From assembly GCA_017526725.1 (NCBI GenBank), contig JAFXRA010000384.1:1-10341 (forward strand): 10,341 nucleotides of DNA. The letters are read 5' to 3'. Shown here in pieces: positions 6,780-10,341 of this stretch. The DNA comes from Candidatus Rifleibacteriota bacterium. Lineage in GTDB: Bacteria; Riflebacteria; Ozemobacteria; Ozemobacterales; Ozemobacteraceae. Under the pieces are notes generated by a model. The model was not told the DNA's origin. It searched no databases and was given only the letters and a program-made list of their open reading frames with translations. Each line of letters begins with the position of its first letter. The stretch's first letter is position 1. The translations under genes and the position numbers were made by a program.

Positions 6780-7868
6780 TTAGACTAGAGAATTTCTAAC
6801 AAACTCATCTAAATCAGAGGGTTTGACTTTATATATTTTGGTTTTGCCTGGTTCATCAGGAAGTATAAATTTAATGCCTTCGTGATTTCTTTTCTTGTCT
6901 GATTTAATAGCTTCTATGAGTTTGTCGAATGGGAAAGTGGCAGGGATATCTGTAGGAAGTTCGAGTTTTGTTAAAACTTCTTTAAGCTTATCTGAAAAAT
7001 CTTCTTTTAAAAGACCTACATTTACCGCAGCTTTTATTGCCATTAACATTCCAAGGCCAACTGCTTCAGCGTGGTTGTACCGTCTATATTCGCCAGCTGT
7101 TTCCAAACCATGACCAAAAGTGTGACCAAAATTCAGATGAGCTCTTTTGCCGTTATCAAGTTCGTCTTCTGCTATAAATTCTTTTTTAATGTACACACTT
7201 CTTCTGATGACTCTTTGAAGAACCGGAAGTTTTTTGGCTTTAATATCTTCAAGATTTTTCATTATAAAATGGAAATAAGCCATATCACAGATAAGACCGT
7301 GTTTTAAAGGTTCAACTAAGCCATAGTATAGCTGTGATAAAGGAAGAGTATTCAATAAAGAAACATCCATAAATGTCATTAAAGGCTGATAGAAACTGCC
7401 TACAAGATTTTTGGCAGTTTCTGTATTGATAGCATTTTTCCCGCCAAAACTAGCGTCAACCATTGCTAATAAGGAAGTAGGGAATAAAATTAATGGTACA
7501 CCTCGTTTATAGATAGATGCGGTAAAACCAGTAATATCACAAATTACTCCGCCGCCTAAGCCTATTAGAGGGCAATCTCTATCTATCTCATTTTTGGAAA
7601 GTTCATCTATTATATATTGTACAGTTTCAAAATTCTTAAAGCTTTCACCATCTTGAATAATGATAGGGACTGTTTTAATGTTTTTTTCAGATAGAGCTTT
7701 TTTCATCGGTTCCAGATAAAGATTGGAAATTGTATCGTTAGTCACTATTGCACAGGTTTTTGGTAGTCCTGCAATATTGAACTTTGATGCAAGAACAGGA
7801 AAAAGTTCTGTTCCAATAAAGATATCTGTCTGACTGTGGCGTGTAAATTCTAGTTTTTGACTTTCCAT
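6780..7868 (-). CDS. aroB: 3-dehydroquinate synthase
   Basis: Converts DAHP to 3-dehydroquinate, the second step of the shikimate pathway to aromatic amino acids, using NAD and a divalent metal; cytoplasmic. The 362 residues match the family length. The NAD-binding region has GES-x-K (74-78), GLGGGVICD (103-111) and PTSLLAMVDAS (130-140). K144 and K153-N154 follow. The metal ligands are E186 in GLVEPLKHG, H249 in LNFGHTFGH and H266 in YNHAEAV. R242, N246, H253 and the DKKR segment (324-327) fit the substrate pocket. Some usually conserved positions differ: GGKN where GGKT is usual, EPLK instead of EVIK, and D238 where a glutamate is common. These look tolerable, and dehydroquinate synthase remains the best call over sugar-phosphate cyclase relatives. 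The gene starts 2 bases after the tatD stop, so translation is probably coupled; the AGG upstream lies inside tatD. Confidence 0.95.
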   Translation of the reverse strand: MESQKLEFTRHSQTDIFIGTELFPVLASKFNIAGLPKTCAIVTNDTISNLYLEPMKKALSEKNIKTVPIIIQDGESFKNFETVQYIIDELSKNEIDRDCPLIGLGGGVICDITGFTASIYKRGVPLILFPTSLLAMVDASFGGKNAINTETAKNLVGSFYQPLMTFMDVSLLNTLPLSQLYYGLVEPLKHGLICDMAYFHFIMKNLEDIKAKKLPVLQRVIRRSVYIKKEFIAEDELDNGKRAHLNFGHTFGHGLETAGEYRRYNHAEAVGLGMLMAIKAAVNVGLLKEDFSDKLKEVLTKLELPTDIPATFPFDKLIEAIKSDKKRNHEGIKFILPDEPGKTKIYKVKPSDLDEFVRNSLV

Positions 7869-7870
7869 TA

Positions 7871-8656
7871 TTAGAGACCTAACTTTTCACCAAAAAAGTT
7901 TTTGGCATTTTCATATAGTATTTCAGTGAGTTTTTGAACCGAAATCTGTTTAACTTTTGCAAGGGTTTCTATTGTTATAGCAACATAAGCAGGTTCATTC
8001 CTTTTTCCGCGTTTGCCTTGGGGGGCTAGATAGGGACAATCGGTTTCCAAGTGAATTCTGTTATCTGGAATGAACTTAAAAATCTGGCGGGTTTCTTCTG
8101 ATCTGTTGAAAGTTAGGACTCCACCGATTGAGAATTCAAATCCCATATCCAAAGCTTTTCTTGCTATATCTAAATTGCCTGAAAAACAATGCAACATTAC
8201 TTTTGGGGGTTGAGGCAAATTATTAATTGATGGGAAAAAGTCATCGTATGCATCTCTTATATGAAGCTCAACAGGCAATTTAAGTTTGGCCGCCAATTCC
8301 CATTGCTTTTGGAATACTTCTATTTGTAAATCTTTTGGAGCAAAATCATAAAAGTAATCTAATCCTATTTCGCCAATTCCCAAAACCTTATTATATTTAG
8401 TATATTCTTCTATTTTTAAAAGATTGGAATCTTCGAATTCTTTAGCATTGTGAGGGTGTACACCTACTATGCAGAAGCACTCTTCGTAAGTTTCAGCAAT
8501 TTTAATTATCTGTTCACATTCAGGCATAGAACAACCGGCATTGATAATTCTTTTAATGCCGGCTGCAGAAGCTCTTTCTATTGTTTCACGCACATCTTCA
8601 GAAAATTTTTCATCTTCAAGATGTGCATGAACGTCTATTAGAAAAGGTGAATTCAT
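7871..8656 (-). CDS. tatD: TatD-family metal-dependent hydrolase (probable DNase)
   Basis: A 261-residue TIM-barrel hydrolase of the amidohydrolase superfamily. Family members are metal-dependent 3'-5' exonucleases, and some act on D-aminoacyl-tRNA or on ends in DNA repair; the substrate here is not shown by sequence. The motifs are complete: HAH (H10, H12), GEIGLDY with E96, ELHIRDA with H132, MLHCFSG with H156, and LETDCPYLAP with D206. There is no signal peptide, so the protein should be cytoplasmic. It starts 1 base after the metG stop and ends 2 bases before aroB. metG next to tatD is a common pairing in bacteria, which supports the assignment. The genome may carry other tatD paralogues, so the symbol denotes the family. 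Confidence 0.93.
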   Translation of the reverse strand: MNSPFLIDVHAHLEDEKFSEDVRETIERASAAGIKRIINAGCSMPECEQIIKIAETYEECFCIVGVHPHNAKEFEDSNLLKIEEYTKYNKVLGIGEIGLDYFYDFAPKDLQIEVFQKQWELAAKLKLPVELHIRDAYDDFFPSINNLPQPPKVMLHCFSGNLDIARKALDMGFEFSIGGVLTFNRSEETRQIFKFIPDNRIHLETDCPYLAPQGKRGKRNEPAYVAITIETLAKVKQISVQKLTEILYENAKNFFGEKLGL

Positions 8657-8657
8657 A

Positions 8658-10341
8658 TTAGTGAACTCTTATACCTGTTTTCGCTGGAATGCTTGGAGTC
8701 ATGAGTGCGAGATGACCATCTTCTGTTTCAGCGCAGAGAAGCATACCATGAGACATAATTCCTCTGATTTTGGCAGGTTTGAGGTTCTTAACCATAAGAA
8801 CTTGTTTGCCAATGATTTCTTCGGGTTTATAGTATGAAGCTATGCCGGCAACAACAGTTCTAGGCTGTTCTTCACCAATATTAACAGAAAGTTTCAACAG
8901 TTTATCGGCGTTTTCAACTTTTTCTGCAGTTTCAATCTTACCGATACAAAGTTCGGTTTTCATGAAATCATCAAAGGTTATAATGCCGTCAGTAGAAACT
9001 TCTTCATTTTTAGCCTTAGCAGGTTTTGCTTCTTTTGCTTCCTTAGGTGATTTTCCGCTCTTGAGAGCCTGAATTCTTTCGGTTTCAATTCTTGGGAATA
9101 ATGGTTTGGGTTCGCCACATTTTGTCCCTTCTGGAAGCTGACCCCATTCCAAATCTTTGATTGTGAAATTCATGCTTTGTGGGCAACCAATCTGGGCTAA
9201 GAATTTTGGTGCAAGATTTGGCATAAATGGTGTTACAAGAACAGAAACGAATCTGATTGCTTCGCCAATTGTATAGAATATTTCATCTAATAAAGTAGTG
9301 TTACCTTCTTTTGCAACTTTCCAGGGAGCTGTTTCATCAACATATTTATTAAGTCTCTGAATGAATGTCCAAACTGCTTCAAGTGCTTCATTAAATGCAA
9401 AGTTTTCCATAGCTTTAATAAAGTTTTCTTTTGTTGTCTTAGATAAAGCTATTATTTCTTTTGTTACATCAAGAGTAGATTCTGTTTTATGGAAAATGCC
9501 ATCGCGGTTTTTCATTAACATCGGCAGCATTCTATTGCAGAGATTGCCATAATCGTTTGCCAAATCAGCGTTATATCTATTAGTGAAGTTTTCTTTTGTA
9601 TAGGTTGCGTCCTGACCGAAAATCATTTCTCTGAAGAGATAGAATCTGAATGGGTCTAGACCGTAGGTAGCAACCAATTCTCTTGGGTTGATTACATTAC
9701 CGACAGATTTTGACATTTTGCCTTCGCCAGTTACCCACCAGCCATGAGCATAAATACACATTGGAAGTGGCAGACCTAGTGCGAGAAGCATTGTTCCCCA
9801 ATATACAGCATGAGTAGTAAGAATATCTTTGCCGATAAGGTGAGCATTAGCAGGCCATAATTCATTGAATTTATCCATATCATAAGGATAGCCAGCAGCA
9901 GAAATATAGTTAGTCAATGCATCGAACCAAACATATGTTACATAATCTTTATCAAAGGGGAGTTCGATACCCCATTGAAGTCTTGATTTTGGACGGCTTA
10001 TGCAGAGGTCGTTCAGAGGTTTGCGTAAAAAGCCAAGGACTTCATTTCTTCTAGCTTCTGGTTTAATGCAGCCGGGATTAGCATTGATATGATCAATGAG
10101 TTTCTGTTGATATTTAGACATTCTAAAGAAATAGTTCTTTTCAGTAATTTCCTGAACTGGTCTATGGCAGTCAGGGCAAATCTTGTCAGGAACTTCTTTT
10201 TCTGTCCAGAAGCGTTCACATGGAGTGCAATACCAGCCAGAATATTCAGAAGCGTAAATGTCGCCTTGTTCCCATAGTTTATTAAGAACATAGGTAACAA
10301 CTTTTTCGTGGCGTTCTTCTGTTGTTCTTATGAAATCATCA
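8658..10341 (-). CDS. metG: Methionyl-tRNA synthetase (5' end outside window)
   Basis: Charges tRNA-Met with methionine for initiation and elongation; cytoplasmic. 560 codons are visible, the first complete one at 10338-10340. The N-terminus with the HIGH motif, roughly 110 residues by comparison with the family, lies beyond the right edge. The frame stays open through the Met codon at 10121, which is internal rather than a start. Visible residues 38-58 form a four-cysteine zinc knuckle (CTPC and CPDC). YVWFDALTNY follows, then KMSKS at 9705-9719. The helical anticodon-binding domain ends near visible residue 420. After a Lys/Ala-rich linker (about 425-448), residues about 454-560 form the C-terminal tRNA-binding OB domain of the EMAPII/Trbp111 type, which also dimerises the enzyme. 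It is the first visible gene of the metG-tatD-aroB operon; its promoter is outside the window. Confidence 0.97.
   Translation of the reverse strand, partial: DDFIRTTEERHEKVVTYVLNKLWEQGDIYASEYSGWYCTPCERFWTEKEVPDKICPDCHRPVQEITEKNYFFRMSKYQQKLIDHINANPGCIKPEARRNEVLGFLRKPLNDLCISRPKSRLQWGIELPFDKDYVTYVWFDALTNYISAAGYPYDMDKFNELWPANAHLIGKDILTTHAVYWGTMLLALGLPLPMCIYAHGWWVTGEGKMSKSVGNVINPRELVATYGLDPFRFYLFREMIFGQDATYTKENFTNRYNADLANDYGNLCNRMLPMLMKNRDGIFHKTESTLDVTKEIIALSKTTKENFIKAMENFAFNEALEAVWTFIQRLNKYVDETAPWKVAKEGNTTLLDEIFYTIGEAIRFVSVLVTPFMPNLAPKFLAQIGCPQSMNFTIKDLEWGQLPEGTKCGEPKPLFPRIETERIQALKSGKSPKEAKEAKPAKAKNEEVSTDGIITFDDFMKTELCIGKIETAEKVENADKLLKLSVNIGEEQPRTVVAGIASYYKPEEIIGKQVLMVKNLKPAKIRGIMSHGMLLCAETEDGHLALMTPSIPAKTGIRVH

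Noticed and set aside
8658..10121. metG starting at the Met codon at 10121
   Set aside because: The same frame remains open to the window edge and encodes the four-cysteine knuckle and the conserved segment before it, so 10121 is internal.
10013..10300. A minus-strand frame of 95 codons near the right edge
   Set aside because: It overlaps metG in another frame, while the metG frame contains the zinc knuckle and the continuous family sequence across this stretch.

Overview
The window is AT-rich bacterial chromosome, and every gene I can support lies on the minus strand, so transcription runs from the right edge to the left. Reading in that order, it holds a three-gene housekeeping operon (metG, missing its 5' end, then tatD, then aroB), a 317-base intergenic region, the B12-dependent ribonucleotide reductase gene nrdJ, a gene for a large secreted metallo-beta-lactamase-fold protein, and an exported N-acetylmuramoyl-L-alanine amidase gene that runs off the left edge.

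metG, tatD and aroB are separated by 1 and 2 bases and are surely cotranscribed. A modest hairpin with a short U run follows aroB. The gap before nrdJ then contains a long imperfect palindrome of about 75 bases with no U run, which is the least explained element in the window. nrdJ ends at a strong intrinsic terminator. The metallo-beta-lactamase gene is a self-contained unit, with a near-consensus promoter (TTGACA, 17 bases, TAAAAT), a good Shine-Dalgarno sequence and a strong terminator. The amidase gene has its own promoter with an extended -10 and starts at GTG.

The organism cannot be named from this window. An AMIN-domain amidase carrying the helix-rich insert typical of regulated periplasmic amidases points towards a diderm (outer-membrane) bacterium. 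Class II reductase as the only reductase in view fits an anaerobic or oxygen-variable lifestyle with access to cobalamin. The low GC and the many secreted domains would suit a gut or sediment lineage, but that is inference.

The content is mainly core metabolism: Met-tRNA charging, the shikimate pathway, DNA precursor supply and cell-wall turnover. I found no phage, insertion sequence, CRISPR array, tRNA or rRNA. The parts most worth a second look are the multidomain secreted ComEC-like protein and the palindrome between aroB and nrdJ. I saw no convincing new multi-gene system.
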